Of a DNA stretch of 64,000 nucleotides, positions 32,966 through 44,717 are shown in pieces; positions within the stretch are counted from its first letter, which is position 1; each line of letters opens with the position of its first letter. Where the stretch lies: assembly GCA_025769875.1 (NCBI GenBank), contig JAGFNK010000194.1, positions 25,625 through 89,624 on the forward strand, read 5' to 3'. Both the position numbers and the translations under genes were made by a program. The notes under the pieces are model-generated. The model had not been told where the DNA came from and searched no databases. It worked only from the letters and a program-made list of their open reading frames with translations. The stretch is from Russula earlei (taxonomy: Eukaryota > Basidiomycota > Agaricomycetes > Russulales > Russulaceae).

Positions 32966-33915
32966 TGTCATGAACCACTCTCCGGAGAGGGCCCTTGAAG
33001 GACCCTTCCTTATGAGAGGAAACCCAGTCCCTATGGTCTCACCCTGTTCACATGGACAAAAGGGGTGAGTAGAGGTGTCCACAATATCGCGCGAGCGATT
33101 CTCGGCACAATCAACATACAACAAGCCCCACTTAATGGCAACCCTTTTAGCAATAAAGGACAGTATTATAGCCTCCCTAAGGACCCTTTAGGACGACTCT
33201 AAGTGCCCTACAATAGGCACTAACACAATACTAAGGACCCTACAACGTGTTATTAGACTAACTCTAATAACTATAGAACAAACTATAAAGCAATACTAAG
33301 GACCTTAATAAAAGTATTAGGGTCGACTCTAAGGACCCTAATAGAACTATATAAAGGGCCTGATAGACAACTCTATTCCTGGAACCAAACTACAAGTCCC
33401 CAAATGACTGGCCCTAAACTAACTAACAGCAAATGAATCAGGTGCTTTGCACGTGTACTAAAGCAGTGAACACATGGACAATAGGGGCTCTTACTCATCA
33501 TTAGAAGCCCCCTTACTCAGCAGCTTACTGAGCATGACTGAGCATGCTCAGTAAGCGTACTCCGACTTCTTACTCGTCCATCTATTGTGCTTGATAACAA
33601 GGTTATGACTTGTTCCCTATTTAGCAGTTCTCTTGTAGTATATAAGCACTCAATAAAGTAGCGGACAGTCTTCAGACTGTCCATTTGTTTACAGCACTCT
33701 CCAATCCTGGGATACTCCTTTAAGGACCGTCCCCTTGTGACCATTCTGGCTACTTCCCTGCGTACCTGCTTGACTCTGCCAGTAGCTGTACCTCTCTGGT
33801 ACTTGATACTGCTGTGGACTCTGCTCCTTGCCCACACTGTCCTAGACATCTACTGACTCGTCTTCAAACTGACCCCTCGCTCTTGAACTGGATAGTTCAA
33901 CAGTGAGTCTTGACA
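32966..33915 (+). mobile_element. Solo LTR-C in the Helitron
   Basis: 950 bp, TGTCATGAACC...GAGTCTTGACA, with TSD TCCTC at 32961-32965 and 33916-33920. Moderately decayed: it is missing one CpG-rich piece (GCGCGAGCGATTC without the usual repeat) and has other changes. The 34 bases between this LTR and LTR-E (33916-33949) are Helitron coding sequence (SHSAKRLQ). Confidence 0.93.
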
Positions 33916-34082
33916 TCCTCCTCTCCCACTCTGCCAAAAGACTTCAGGATGTTAGGATTCTTATGTTCTCTTCCACTTACCTATGCTTTGGTGACTCATC
34001 CCTGCTTACTGCCACTTACTCATCTGTGCTTACTCTTGCTTAGTGATTGATTACTCATTGCTTACCATTTGATGACAGATAC

Positions 34083-34574
34083 TGTCACCAACTGGGGGCA
34101 GTGTCTCTGACAAATCATTTCATGCATGAGATGTGTGCACTGAGTCAAGCAAGACAACGAGTTCTTGTGAGATTCGGGGTTCTTGGTGACAACACAGTGA
34201 AAGCTAGTGTGTACCGTGGAGAGGAAATATAGTGATTAAGTCTTTGCGTTTGAAGACTAGAGTGAACGAAGGAGTTTGTGGAACAATTGCTTGATTTTTT
34301 GCAAGCCTACAGTCGCGAAGCTGAATCCAGTGATATTTCACAAGAGAACAAGCTTAGGGCTTGTTCTCCTCTACTTGACAGGTTTATATAGACAGATACT
34401 ACCTATATCAAATGGTAGGCATGAGGTAACAATGAGATGATCAGACTGGAACACGTTGGAAGGTGGTGGTATGTGCAAGGCAAGTGAGTCATGAGAACGC
34501 GTGGGAATTGTGAGGCTTGTCCAGGTAGGCTTGTTTGGTTGCCGGTCCGGTCCGAGGTACCAGTACTTGTGACA
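34083..34574 (-). repeat. Gyp-3 3' LTR
   Basis: 492 bp, TGTCACCAACTGG...GTACTTGTGACA, adjoining the polypurine tract at 34577-34589. The TATA and the hairpin GAGAACAAGC...GCTTGTTCTC (about 34342-34367) are kept. Confidence 0.9.
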
Positions 34575-34592
34575 TCACCCCCTTGTTAACAT

Positions 34593-35768
34593 CTAAGTGA
34601 TGTAAGGGATGATGGTGGAGTGGCAGTGATGGGTGTGGAAGTGGAGTTGGTCATGGGGGACTTGACACATTCTGTCGGTCTTGCATCGTTGATGTGGATT
34701 TCTGCAGTGGTCAGCTGTGTGTCCATGGTGATTGCAGAGGACGCAGATGGCAATCTTGGGGCATTCAAAAGTGTTGTGTTCCCCGTCATAGCACCAAGCG
34801 CATTTGTCAGAGAGTCGAGGGGAGAACTGATACCATGGGTCCATTAAGGCCTCTTTGGCATCCTTGTGTTCTTGATCGGTGAGTTGGGGCATGGTCCCAA
34901 ATAAGACTCATGGCTCAAGGCAGGCTTTGGCGTTGGCTTTGGCTAGCTTGACTTCCAAATCTCTTACTTCCCAAACCATGTTGTGGTATCTTTCTTGAGC
35001 AGTGACGAGGCTGTTTGCTATCTGTTGTACCTTTTTTATGGCGAATCGATAGCGGTGTACTTCGGCTTCTAAAGACAGGTCCTGTTTGAACCTGAGTGCC
35101 TCGTCTATTGCTGTGGTGTGTCTAAGGCCGTCTTTGAACAAGAAGGCGTCCTTTTGTGTGAGAAGGGGGCGAGGGTAGGGGTTGGCTCGTGCTTGAATGG
35201 GTATGCGGTGAGTGGGGCATCCAGGGCCATAAGTGGCTAGCAGAGAGGGGAAGCTGTGTATGAGATCAGGAAGGACAAAGCGAGGGGGAAGCATATCATC
35301 TTTGTTGCCTGGGTCTGGGATAAGTATATCTAGTCCTAGGTCTCCTTCTTCCCATCTTTCATGGTTTGTTGGGGCAAAGTTTTCATTGAGCAGGATGATG
35401 TTTTCAGCCTGTTCGATGATGGGAGTAGTTACACGTGAAGGGATTGGAATAGGGTCAGGTGATGGGGAGCGAACATGATAGGAAGGACTATGGGTTCTGA
35501 TGGGGGAATTGGTTCCTTGTGTGGGGGATCAATTGCCAAAGGCATGTAGTATGGTGGTGAGAGAGTTGTCTTCCCATAGTTTGTGTGCTTGTATGATCAT
35601 TGCTGCGTGTTGTGCGGCACATCGAATGAGTAACCTGGTGTTAATGGTTGCCACCGTTGAAGGGGATGGTTCTCCGGACAGCAGTAGATGGATGAGCATA
35701 GGAGAGTAAGGAGGAGTAGGTACGAGAGTAGTGGTGGAGGTAGCAGGGGAGTTCTGTGTAGAGGACAT
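34593..35768 (-). pseudogene. Gyp-3 ORF3 (zinc-knuckle protein)
   Basis: Same product as the Gyp-1 ORF3: starts MSSTQNSPATSTTTLVPTPP, contains GDLGLDILIPDPGN, FKQDLSLEAEVHRYRF and the two knuckles CAWCYDGEHNTFEC and CVLCNHHGHTADHC, and ends IIPYIT. About 20 codons (the YKPTTNHTQRS part of Gyp-1) are deleted near 35360. Stops near 35530 and 34907 match CGA-to-TGA changes. It stays in one frame otherwise. Confidence 0.83.
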
Positions 35769-36796
35769 ATTGTAGTATGGAGGTGGAGCGGTGGGGAATG
35801 ATCATTTTGTAGGTGGTGTCTTTATACTTGGGGTCATCCAGCCGAAGTGGAGTAATATTCTTTTAGAAGTTCTGGGGCGTTAAAGTTGTGGTGGCCGACC
35901 CAGGAGTCATCTGATGCAGGGTATCCTTTCCAATGCACAAGGTATTGAAGTTTACGTGTTCGTCCAAACCTTCTAGTGTCTAGAATCACTTCAATTTCAT
36001 ATTCTTCCTCATTTTCAATGGTGGGTGGGGGGTGTGTAAATGGCGTGCCGTATTCTTCTGTCTCCTTGCAAGGGAGAAGTAAATTGATGTGGAAGACGTT
36101 GTGTATTTTCATTGATGGCGGGAGTTGTAATTGATAAGCAACTTTGGAAATTCTTTTTGTGATGGGGAATGGGCCATATCTTTTAGGCATTAACTTGCAT
36201 GTTCCTCATGTCTTGAGGTTCTTTGCTTCTAACCATACAAGGGTCCCTTCTTCCGTTTCCTTGGCGTCAGGTTTTAGGGGTTGTTGTTTGCATTCTAGAA
36301 GTAGTTGTGTGTCTTGTCTTGCTTCTTCTAATTGTTTTAGGCCATTGATGGATGAAGGCATGTTGTTGTCTTCTAGACTGATGTTAATTTGGGGTTTGAA
36401 TCCCATGAGGAGTTCATGCGGTGATCTTCGTGATGATTCGGGTTTCCATGAGTTGTGTGCGTATTCTGCCAAGGGAAGTTTTGCCCAGGAATGAGGATGG
36501 GTCGTGGTCCAGGGTCTTAGGTATTGTTCTAGCCATGCGTTCATTCTTTCTGTTTGTCCATCGGTTTGGGGGTGGAATGCAGTGGACATGTTTTGTTTGA
36601 TGCCTAGATTTTTACATATGGCTCTAGAGAAGTTTGATGCGAATTGAGGGTCTCTGTTGTAGATGATTCTCTTGGGAATACCAAACCAGGGCACGAGGTG
36701 TTTCAAGTACTCGTGTGCGACACCTGTTCCATCAATCATTTTGTTGCATGGGATGAACTTTGTCACTTTGGAGCATCCTTGGACAATGATGGTAAG

Positions 36797-37758
36797 TGTC
36801 ATGAACCATTCTCCGGAAAGGGTCCTTGAAGGACCCTTCCTTATAGGAGGAAACCCAGCCTCCATGGTGTCACCCTGTTCACACGAGCAAAAGGGGTGAG
36901 TAGAGGTGTCCACAATATTGCGCGTGCATTGTTGCGCGAGTGATTCTCGGCACAATCGACATACAGCAAGCCCCACTTAAAGGCAACCCTTTTAACAACA
37001 AAAGACAGTATTAGGGCCTTCCTAAAGACCCTTTGGAACGACCCTAGAAGTTCTACAATAGGCACTAACCTAGTATCAAAGGCCCTACAACACGTTATTA
37101 GACCAACTCTAATAACTATAGAACGGACTATAAGGCAATACTAAGGACCTTAATAGAAGTATTAGGGTCGACTCTAGGGACCCTAATAGAACTATATAAG
37201 GGCCTTATAAGATAACACTATCCCCTAACCAAACTACAAGTCCTCAAATGACCGGCCCTAAACTAACTAACAGGAAATGAATCAGGTGCTCGCATGTGCA
37301 CTAAAGCAGTGAACACGTGGACAAGGGAAGCTCTTACTCATCAAGAAGAGCCTTCTTACTCAGCAGCTTACTGAGCATGACTGAGCATGCTCAGTAAGCG
37401 TCCTCCGACTTCTTACTCATCACTCTATTGTGCTTGATAACAAGGTTATGACTTGTTCCCTATTTAGCAGTTCTCTTGTAGTATATAAGCGCTCAATAAA
37501 GTAGCGGACAGTCCTCAGACTGTCCATTTGTTTACGGCACTCTCCATTCCTGGGATACTCCTTTAAGGACCGTCCCCTTGTGACTATCCTGGCCTCTTCT
37601 CTGCGTGATTGCCCTACTCTCACAGTAACCATGCCTCTCTGGTATCTGTTACTACTCTGGTTTTTACTCCTAGCCCACGCCGTCTTAGACATCTATCGAC
37701 TCGTCTTTGAGCTTATCCCTCGCTCTTGAACTGGATAGTTCAACAGTGAGTCTTGACA
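36797..37758 (+). mobile_element. Solo LTR-C in Gyp-3 integrase
   Basis: 962 bp, TGTCATGAACC...GAGTCTTGACA, with TSD GTAAG at 36792-36796 and 37759-37763. It is the deepest level of the Helitron nest (Helitron, LTR-E, Gyp-3, LTR-C). Ignoring it, the minus-strand frame reads GFDSVLTIIVQGCSK. Confidence 0.94.
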
Positions 37759-38124
37759 GTAAGAACACTGTCAAATCCTTCTGATTTAGGTAGGTCAGTG
37801 ATGAGATCCATCGATATGTATTGAAAGGGGGCTTGTTCAACGTGTGTGTTGAGTGGGAAAGTCATGGCTTTCTTTTGGGGTATGTTGGTCTTAGATTCTT
37901 GATATTTGGCGCAACCCTTGACATATTGTTCTATGAACTGTCATAGTCTAGGTCCTTTGTAATGTTGTTTGACTAAATCCCAGGTGTCAGCTATTCCTGG
38001 GTGTCCTGCAAAGGGGGTGTCGTGAAATTGTCTCAAGATTTCTCATCGTTTGTCAGGTTTGTCTGGTAGGTAGGTTTTTCATGTGAAGATTTCGGGTGGT
38101 AATAGCGTGGTTTTTTGTTCTTCT

Positions 38125-38137
38125 ACCCCCTTGTTAA
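38125..38137 (-). promoter_or_regulatory. Candidate central polypurine tract in Gyp-3
   Basis: TTAACAAGGGGGT on the minus strand, identical to the 3' polypurine tract of the same element (34577-34589) and to both tracts of Gyp-1. It is in the pol codons for DLNKGVEE. It has survived the CpG decay that altered nearby codons, but it contains no CpG, so survival alone does not prove selection. Confidence 0.55.
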
Positions 38138-38248
38138 GGTCTTTGCGATGAGAAAGTGTGTCAGCAATTGTGTGTGTGTGTCCAAGGACATGTTCCATGG
38201 TGATATTGAAATCTTGCATGTATTGCATCCATCTGGCTTGTCGTCCTG

Positions 38249-40096
38249 TTAATTTTTGTGGTTTTTGAAATAAGTGAGGTTTTTATGGTCTGTCCTTATT
38301 CTGACTGGTTTATCAGCTCCTAGGAAGAATGGTTGTCTGCTTTTTAGTCTGAAAATTACCGCCGCTAATTCTTTGTCATTTGCATCGTAATTCCTTTCTG
38401 CATCCAATAATGTTCTAGAGTAGTATGCGATTGGATGTAGACCGTCCTCATATTCTTGTGATATGACTGCTCCAATGGCAAATCCTGATGCATCAGTATC
38501 TAAAATGAACTGTTTTGTCCAATCTGGGGTGCAAAGTACTGGGTAGGATATGCAGGTTTCCTTTAAGATCTGAAAGGCTTGATCCTCCTTTGTTGTCCAT
38601 TCCCATTGTTTATTTTTCTTTGTCAAGTTGTTCAATGGTCTGGCTTTTATAGAGAAGTTGGGTATGAAGTTTCGATAGAAGTTGCAGAATCCCAAGAAAC
38701 TTCTGACTTCCTTCAAAGTCGATGGGGTTGGCCAATCTTTAATTCCTTTGACTTTGACAGGGTCCATGGTTATTTTTCCTTCTCCTATAATCACTCCAAG
38801 GTATTCGACCTTTCTCTTGTAGAATTGGCATTTTTCTGGTTTAAGGTAGAGGTCGTGTTGTTTTAATTTGGATAGTATGTGGTTGACTTTAAATGTGTGT
38901 TCTGTTTCATCATTTTTGGTGGCGATGATGATGTCATCCATGTAGATTTTCAACCATCCTTGTGCGAGCTCTTCCTGAAAAATGTCATCCATCATGGTTT
39001 GAAAGGTGGCTGGAGAGTTTGTTAGTCCAAAGAACATTACCATTGGTTCAACTAATCCATCGCTAGTTTTGAAGGCTGCCTTCCATTCATCTCCTTCTTT
39101 GATCCAGATGTTATTGTAACCCCATCTAACGTCGAATTTGGTGAAAAGTTCCTTTCCTGCTAGAGCATGGATAAGCTCTGGGATTAGAGGTAGTGGATAT
39201 ATGTTAGGTATCATCCATTTGTTTAGATTCCTATAATCCTGTACCAGTTGGAATTTACTGTCTTTCTTCTTCATAAGAAAGAATTTACTAGCATATGGCG
39301 AATTGGACCTCCTTATTTGTTTAAGTCGTAAGTTTTGTTTGAGGAATTTCCCTTGTTCTTCTTTTTCTTTAGGTGAAAGGGGGTATACTCTGCAGTTGAT
39401 TGTTGTTGGGGCATCCAACTTTAGGTCAATGGCATGATCCCATTTCCTTGGTCCAGGGAATCTTTCCGATTCTTGTTCCATAAACACTTGTCCATATTGA
39501 TGGTATTGATGAGGAACTATTTCTTGCCAAGTTTTAGGTTTATCCTGCATTTGTGATTCCACCAGTTGTTGAGCTATGGTGGTTTTGCATATCTGAGTTT
39601 GTAGCCATAGTTCATCTCCTTCCTCCCAGTCCGTCAATGTCTTGATCCATTCTGGTGTTTCTTGACTTCCTGAGAGGACAATTCTCCCCATCATGGTTCC
39701 TTTGGACCAATTTATTTTTGGGTTGATTGATTCTAAGAATGGGTATCCTAAAATCATGTCATCTTGTCCTATATCTGTGACTAAGAATTGGTGTGTGTGC
39801 CTTTGTCCTAGTAGTTTCAATTCTAAGTCAACAGCTTGAGTAATTTTTCCCAAACAATTGAGTGTTCCATCAACGTTTTTGACGTTCCTGGCTGGGGATA
39901 GTTTTCTAATTTGTAGGTGTAATTCTTTTGTTACTTTGGGGGATATGAAGCATTCTGTAGCTCCACTATCTATCAGAGCTTTTCTTTCAGCTTTGTTCGA
40001 TCCAATGTAAATAGTAGTCATCACTGATATTGACTTTCTTTGAGACTTGTACATGGAGTCGATACCTAAAGCTCGAGCAATCGCCGTTATGCTCAA
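38249..40096 (-). pseudogene. Gyp-3 pol: protease, RT and RNase H
   Basis: The longest open frame in the window (615 codons). It has an aspartic protease (ALIDSGATECF, residues about 56-66, and ILGYPFLES), RT with [22 protein letters not shown] and the catalytic YMDDIIIA (about residue 390), and RNase H (DTDASGFAIGAV, then NDKELAAV and RTDHKNL). All RT and protease catalytic residues are present. It overlaps the end of gag in the -1 frame with no ATG at the start, so Gag-Pol is probably made by frameshifting. The frame ends through a one-base shift at YFKNHKN, so the fusion to integrase is broken. Confidence 0.92.
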
Positions 40097-41780
40097 GCAT
40101 CCAAAAAATCCTCTTCCTTGTCCTTGTCATCTCCCATAAAGGCCTTAATAAAGGCTTCCCTATCTTTCACAGAGAGTGCCTTTGCTGTCTTCACCAATTT
40201 GACAACCATATCTTCTTCAATAACTTCTACAGTAGAAGATTCGGTTGTGGTGGTGGCTGTGTCGGTGGTGCATGCGCGAGTTATTTCTCGTTTTGGCTTC
40301 GTTGGGCAGTCATGGGCCAAGTGTCCCCTAAGAGAGCAATGGAAGCATCTCCCTTCTTCTCGGTGTTTCTGTTTCTCGGCTTCAGTGACTGCTTTGCGAG
40401 CGGTGCCTGCACTAGTGTCCATCGCGTTCAGATCACGCAGTGGAAGGCGTGGGTGTGTGGGTGTAGCGTTGCCTTGATTATTCCCGCGACTGGTCCAGGC
40501 TGAGTTAATGAGTCATCCCCAAGGTCTGTTGTTCTGGGGTTGATTGAAGTTGTGTCCATGTGTACTGGAATGATCAGATAGGATCGCACATTTGTGCATC
40601 CAGACTCTGTGATGTTTCTGTGCTGCTGCAACCCAGTCTGCGAATGAAGTGGGATCTTCAAGATCAAGACACAACTAGACCAGAGACCATGGGAGTCCCC
40701 ATGTGAACAGTCTCATGACTGTTGGCTCATTGACATCGAGCCCAGTGTGTCTTGCTAGCAGTTGGAACTCGGATATGTAGTCATCTAAAAGGCCATCTTT
40801 CATCTTCAGTTCTTTGAGCTTATCTTGAGCTTTCTCGCATTCCATGTAGTCGGTGAACACGCGATGGAACTGCTGTCACATTGCTTCCCACGCCATGAGT
40901 CCGAGTGGTATGTTTGTTGGGTTGTCTTGGACGTCTTCGAGCCATTGATCCATGGCTTCGAGCCATCCTTCTACTTTGGGTCCTTTCATTAGTGATAGGA
41001 AGTATGCACATTTTTTAATAGGATCCCTAGCAATCTTGCTGTCATGATTCATGGACATGAACCTGTTGAATGTGACCAGGAATGCGTGTGTGCGGGCTCA
41101 GTCGCCGTTAAAAAACTCGGGGGGAATACCCTCAAGTTTTCCATATTCAGGTCTGTGTGTATCGTGGTCGCAGTTGGCGCGTGTATCATGGTCGTTGGGA
41201 TCGGGATTGGGGCTTGGGGGTCATATTCCTCATCCTCCGAGTCCTGTGAAGGAGGCGTGGGAAGGGGCCTGCGCTGTTCCAGATGACGTGGGTTGCGGTT
41301 TGGTTGACTTGGTTTGGGTGTCGGCAACGAAAATGTTTGTTGTCATCGTGGGTTCGAGTTTCATTGGAATGGAAGTGGGCAGGATGGGTCCTGGCGTCAG
41401 GGCATGGCTTGGGACTCTGGAGCTAGGGAGGGGTTCTCCTGAGGCTGTCAGTGTGGTGATATTGATGCCTCAAAGAGGACTTTGTTGGAGTCTAAAGGCC
41501 AAGCGAGTGACACACATTGCTTCCCAAGTGTCGCCGCACCTCGTAATTTTGAACCAGACGCCATACAAATAACCGAGGGCTACTTTGGCACCCATCCAGT
41601 TGACGTAGTAGCTGGTCCAGGGTACGTTATCTGTACGTACTGTGTAGAACTCGACGCCATCATTGAACATGGTTATGCTGGGAACGTTCTTCTCTTGGTC
41701 AGGAAGTAATTCAAAGGGGCATTTGAGGGCAGCCAGTCCTTCAACTGTTGGTGTGCTGAGCCTTTTAGTCTTCCAGTCTC
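40093..41780 (-). pseudogene. Gyp-3 gag, decayed
   Basis: Follows Gyp-1 Gag from MFNDGVEFYT, through WMGAKVALGYLYG, INITTLTASGEPL, FLVTFNRFMSMNHDSKIA, DQWLEDVQDNPTNIPLG, a gag core (ECEKAQDKLKELKMKDGLLD) and the zinc knuckle CFHCSLRGHLAHDC, to DFLDA and stop. It lacks the two LTR insertions of Gyp-1 and so shows the uninterrupted order. At least seven in-frame stops, mostly where Gyp-1 has CGA/CGG Arg, Gln or Trp codons, disable it. The first codons are missing with the 5' deletion. Confidence 0.87.
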
Positions 41781-41783
41781 AAG

Positions 41784-42051
41784 TCACAGTCACGAAGCTG
41801 AATCTAGTGATATTTCACAAGAGAACAAGCTTAGGGCTTGTTCTCCTCTACTTGACAGGTTTATATAGACAGATACTACCTATATCAAATGGTAGGCATG
41901 AGGTAACAACAAGACGATCAGACTGGAACACATTGAAAGGTGGTGGTACATGTGAGGCAAGTGAGTCATGAGAACGTGCGGGAATCGTGAGGCTTGTCCG
42001 GGTAGGCTTGTCTGGTTGCCGGTCCGGTCTGAGGTACCGGTACTTGTGACA
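41784..42051 (-). repeat. Gyp-3 5' LTR, truncated
   Basis: The right-hand 268 bp of the 492-bp LTR, from GAAGCTGAATC to TTGTGACA, with TSD GATAC beyond. The inner half of the LTR, the primer-binding site and the gag leader are deleted; the sequence passes directly into gag-side codons at about 41784. Confidence 0.87.
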
Positions 42052-42431
42052 GATACTAGGAAAGGATGACTCATGCGTGAGTCATTTCTGGCACTCTCAC
42101 ATTGCGCTTCATGGTTTTGGATACTACTGGTGCTCAGCTATGTGCACCCCAAGGTTTGTACAAATCGGATCAGCCATTATTGAGATATTGTATAAATACT
42201 CTGCTGTACCAAGAAGTTGAGCCTTATGCTCAACTTACTCTCTTACAGGAGAAAACTATCTTGTCAACATCTCTAAATACTCAAGTCATCACTCTAAGTG
42301 AAAGAGGCCCCTCTCTCCTCTTACATCTACTCTTCCTGAGATAGTATCAACAGATTCAAAGTCTAGTGCTTGAACTATATCAAGCAACTCTTTCACTAAG
42401 AGTCGGTAACAAGATTGGTCAGATCTTAACA

Positions 42432-43445
42432 CAGGATTGGCCAACCATGCCTCAGTTTGTTGAGAACTGGGGGGACATTGCAGGCAATCCCATCATTCAG
42501 GAGCAGCACCAGTATGACCTAGAGGAACAGGCTGTTCTTGCAGCTGAGTCTATTGACAAGCTTAATATTGACCAGCAGACTGCTTTTGTGGGGATCACCT
42601 CTGCTGTCCTCAACAAGACAGGGGAGATCTTTCTCCTTCATGGCCCTGGGGGTACTGGCAAGACTTATCTCTACAACACCCTCTGCTACCATCTGCACTC
42701 TCAACACAAGATGGTGCTCTGTGTTGCTTCCTCTGGCATTGCTGCACTCCTTCTCAAAGGAGGGCACACTGCACACTCCTGTTTCAAGATCCCCATTCCC
42801 TCCCATGAGTCCACTGTCTGCAACATCCCCAAAAACTCACATTTAGCAGACCTGATTCACATTACTGACTTGGTCATTTGGGATGAGGCTCCAATGCAGC
42901 ACAGGCATGTGATGGAGACAGTGGACAGGTCATTCCAGGACATCTGTGGCTCTGACAAGCCTTTTGGTGGACTTACCTTTGTCTTTGGTGGTGACTTTCA
43001 GCAGATCCTTCCTGTCATTGTGCAAGGATCAAGGCCTCAGATAGTAGGTGCCTGCCTACAGTGCTCCTCCCTCTGGAGATCCATCAAAGTGCTTCATCTC
43101 CACCAAAATATGCACCTCAACACTGGCATTCAAGCTGAGGCCAACTTTGCACAGTGGCAACTGGAGGTTAGGCAAGGCAAGCACACTGATCCCAACTCTA
43201 TCATCCATCTTCCCCCCTACATGAAGTGCAGGCAGAATACAGTGTCCTCTCTCATTGACAGCATCTACACTGGCATTGACACTGGCAAACCTTCCTCCCA
43301 GTACTTTGCAGAGCACACCATCCTTTCTAGCCTTAACACTGATGTGGACAGCATCAACAAGGAGGTGCTTAGGAGGTTCCCAGGAAGAGGACAAGTCTTT
43401 TGGAGTGCAGACAGCATTCCCACTTCTGAGCAGAGTGGGGATGAT
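42432..43445 (+). pseudogene. Helitron helicase, part 1
   Basis: Continues the Helitron frame as DWPTMPQFVENW, then the PIF1 helicase: Walker A GPGGTGKT (about 42645), Walker B LVIWDEAPM (about 42870), FGGLTFVFGGDFQQILPV (about 42962), CLQCSSLWRSIKVLHLHQNM. This motor unwinds DNA during rolling-circle transposition. No stop occurs in this part. LTR-C interrupts it after EQSGDD. Confidence 0.92.
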
Positions 43446-44407
43446 TGTCATGAACCATTCTCCAGAGAGGGCCCTTGAAGGACCCTTCCTTATAGGAGGA
43501 AACCCAGCCTCTATGGTGTCACCCTGTTCACACGAGCAAAAGGGGTGAGTAGAGGTGTCCACAATATCGCGCGCGCATTGTTGCGTGAGCGATTCTCGGC
43601 ACAATCGACATACAGCAAGCCCCACTTAAAGGCAACCCTTCTAACAGCAAAGGACAGTATTAGGGCCTTCCTAAGGACACTTTGGAACGACCCTAGGAGC
43701 TCTACAGTAGGCACTAACCTAGTATCAAAGGCCCTACAACACGTTATTAGACCAACTCTAATAACTATAGAACGAACTATAAGGCAATACTAAGGACCTT
43801 AATAGAAGTATTAGGGTCGACTCTAAGGACCCTAATAGAACTATATAAGGGCCTTATAAGATAACACTGTTCCCTGACCAAACTACAAGTCCTCAAATGA
43901 CCGGCCCTAAACTAACTAACAGGAAATGAATCAGGTGCTCACACGTGCACTAAAGCAGTGAACACGTGGACAATGGAAGCTCTTACTCATCAAGAGAAGC
44001 CTTCTTACTCAGCAGCTTACTGAGCATGATGGAGCATGCTCAGTAAGCATCCTCCAACTTCTTACTCATCACTCTATTGTGCTTGATAACAAGGTTATGA
44101 CTTGTTCCCTATTTAGCAGTTCTCTTGTAGTATATAAGCGCCCAATAAAGTAGCGGACAGTCCTCAGACTGTCCATTTGTTTACGACACTCTCTATCTCT
44201 GGGATACTCCTTTAAGGACCGTCCCCTTGTGACTATCCTGGCCTCTTCCCTGCGTGACTGCTCTACTCTCACAGTAACAGTGCCTCTCTGGTACCTGTTA
44301 CTACTCTGGACTCTACTCTTTGCCCATGCGGACTTGGACGTCTATTGACTCATCTTTGAGCTTATCCCTCGCTCTTGAGCTGGATAGTTCAACAGTGAGT
44401 CTTGACA
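43446..44407 (+). mobile_element. Solo LTR-C in the Helitron helicase
   Basis: 962 bp, TGTCATGAACC...GAGTCTTGACA, with TSD ATGAT at 43441-43445 and 44408-44412. TATA is at 44130-44137; the hairpin GGACAGTC at 44155-44162 / 44167-44174 lies just downstream. Nearly identical to the copy at 27072-28034. Confidence 0.95.
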
Positions 44408-44717
44408 ATGATGATGCTATGCTGAACTATCCAGTGGAGTACTTGAACTCCATCAACTGCTCTGGACTTCCTCTTGCTGCACTGGAGGTGAAGGTTGGCT
44501 CTCCAGTGATGGTGCTGAGGAACTTGGATGCAAGACTTGGGGTATGTAATGGGAGCAGAGGCATCTTGAAGAGGTACAGGAACAGGGTCATGGATGTGGA
44601 GCTGATCACTGGGGAGCATGCAAGGCAGAAGGTCTTCATCCCCAGAATCTCTTGCCAACCAACAGAGGATCAAGTTGCATTCAAATTCACAAGAAGGCAA
44701 TTCCCTGTGAGGGTATG
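44408..44717 (+). pseudogene. Helitron helicase, part 2
   Basis: Reads DAMLNYPVEYLNSINCSGLP, VGSPVMVLRNLDARLGVCNG and FIPRISCQPTEDQ, ending FPVRV at the copia solo LTR. It is in frame with both neighbouring parts when one TSD copy is counted. These are the late PIF1/Helitron helicase motifs. Confidence 0.9.

Larger units (their letters stand above)
35834..38260 (-). pseudogene. Gyp-3 tether, integrase and chromodomain (split by LTR-C)
   Basis: Continues pol after RNase H by a one-base frameshift (YFK/NHKN against YFKEPQN in Gyp-1). It includes DLNKGVEEQ with the internal polypurine copy, HDTPFAGHPGIADTWD, DLITDLPKSEGF, then LTR-C (36797-37758), then QGCSKVTKF, HPQTDGQTERMN, GPFPITKRISKV and a chromodomain YLVHWKGYPASDDSW ending at 35834. 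The second integrase catalytic Asp is lost: Gyp-1 has ISDRDPRF, here IIYNRDPQF. A TGA in NLKT-GTCKL replaces an Arg codon, again explicable by CpG loss. Confidence 0.87.
34083..42051 (-). mobile_element. Gyp-3: gypsy element of the Gyp family
   Basis: Minus-strand copy with 5-bp TSD GATAC (34078-34082 and 42052-42056), so it inserted as one unit into LTR-E. It has a full 3' LTR, ORF3, pol and gag, but the 5' end is deleted from the gag leader into the middle of the 5' LTR (junction near 41784), removing the primer-binding site. CpG loss is between that of Gyp-1 and Gyp-2. An LTR-C is inserted in the integrase. Confidence 0.93.
33950..42431 (+). mobile_element. Solo LTR, family LTR-E (split by Gyp-3)
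   Basis: TGTTAGGATTC...GATCTTAACA, with TSD CAGGA at 33945-33949 and 42432-42436. Without Gyp-3 it is 508 bp (33950-34082 plus 42057-42431). TATA (TGTATAAATAC near 42190) is followed by a perfect 9-bp hairpin AAGTTGAGC at 42214-42222 / 42228-42236, as in the gypsy LTRs. Ignoring it, the Helitron frame reads KRLQDWPTMPQFVENW. Confidence 0.9.

Noticed and set aside
40110..40135. T TTT TTG heptamer at the end of Gyp-3 gag as a -1 frameshift site
   Set aside because: Pol is indeed in the -1 frame, but Gyp-1 has T TTT TCG at this place, so the canonical heptamer in Gyp-3 can be a CpG decay product. Frameshifting is likely but this site is not proven.
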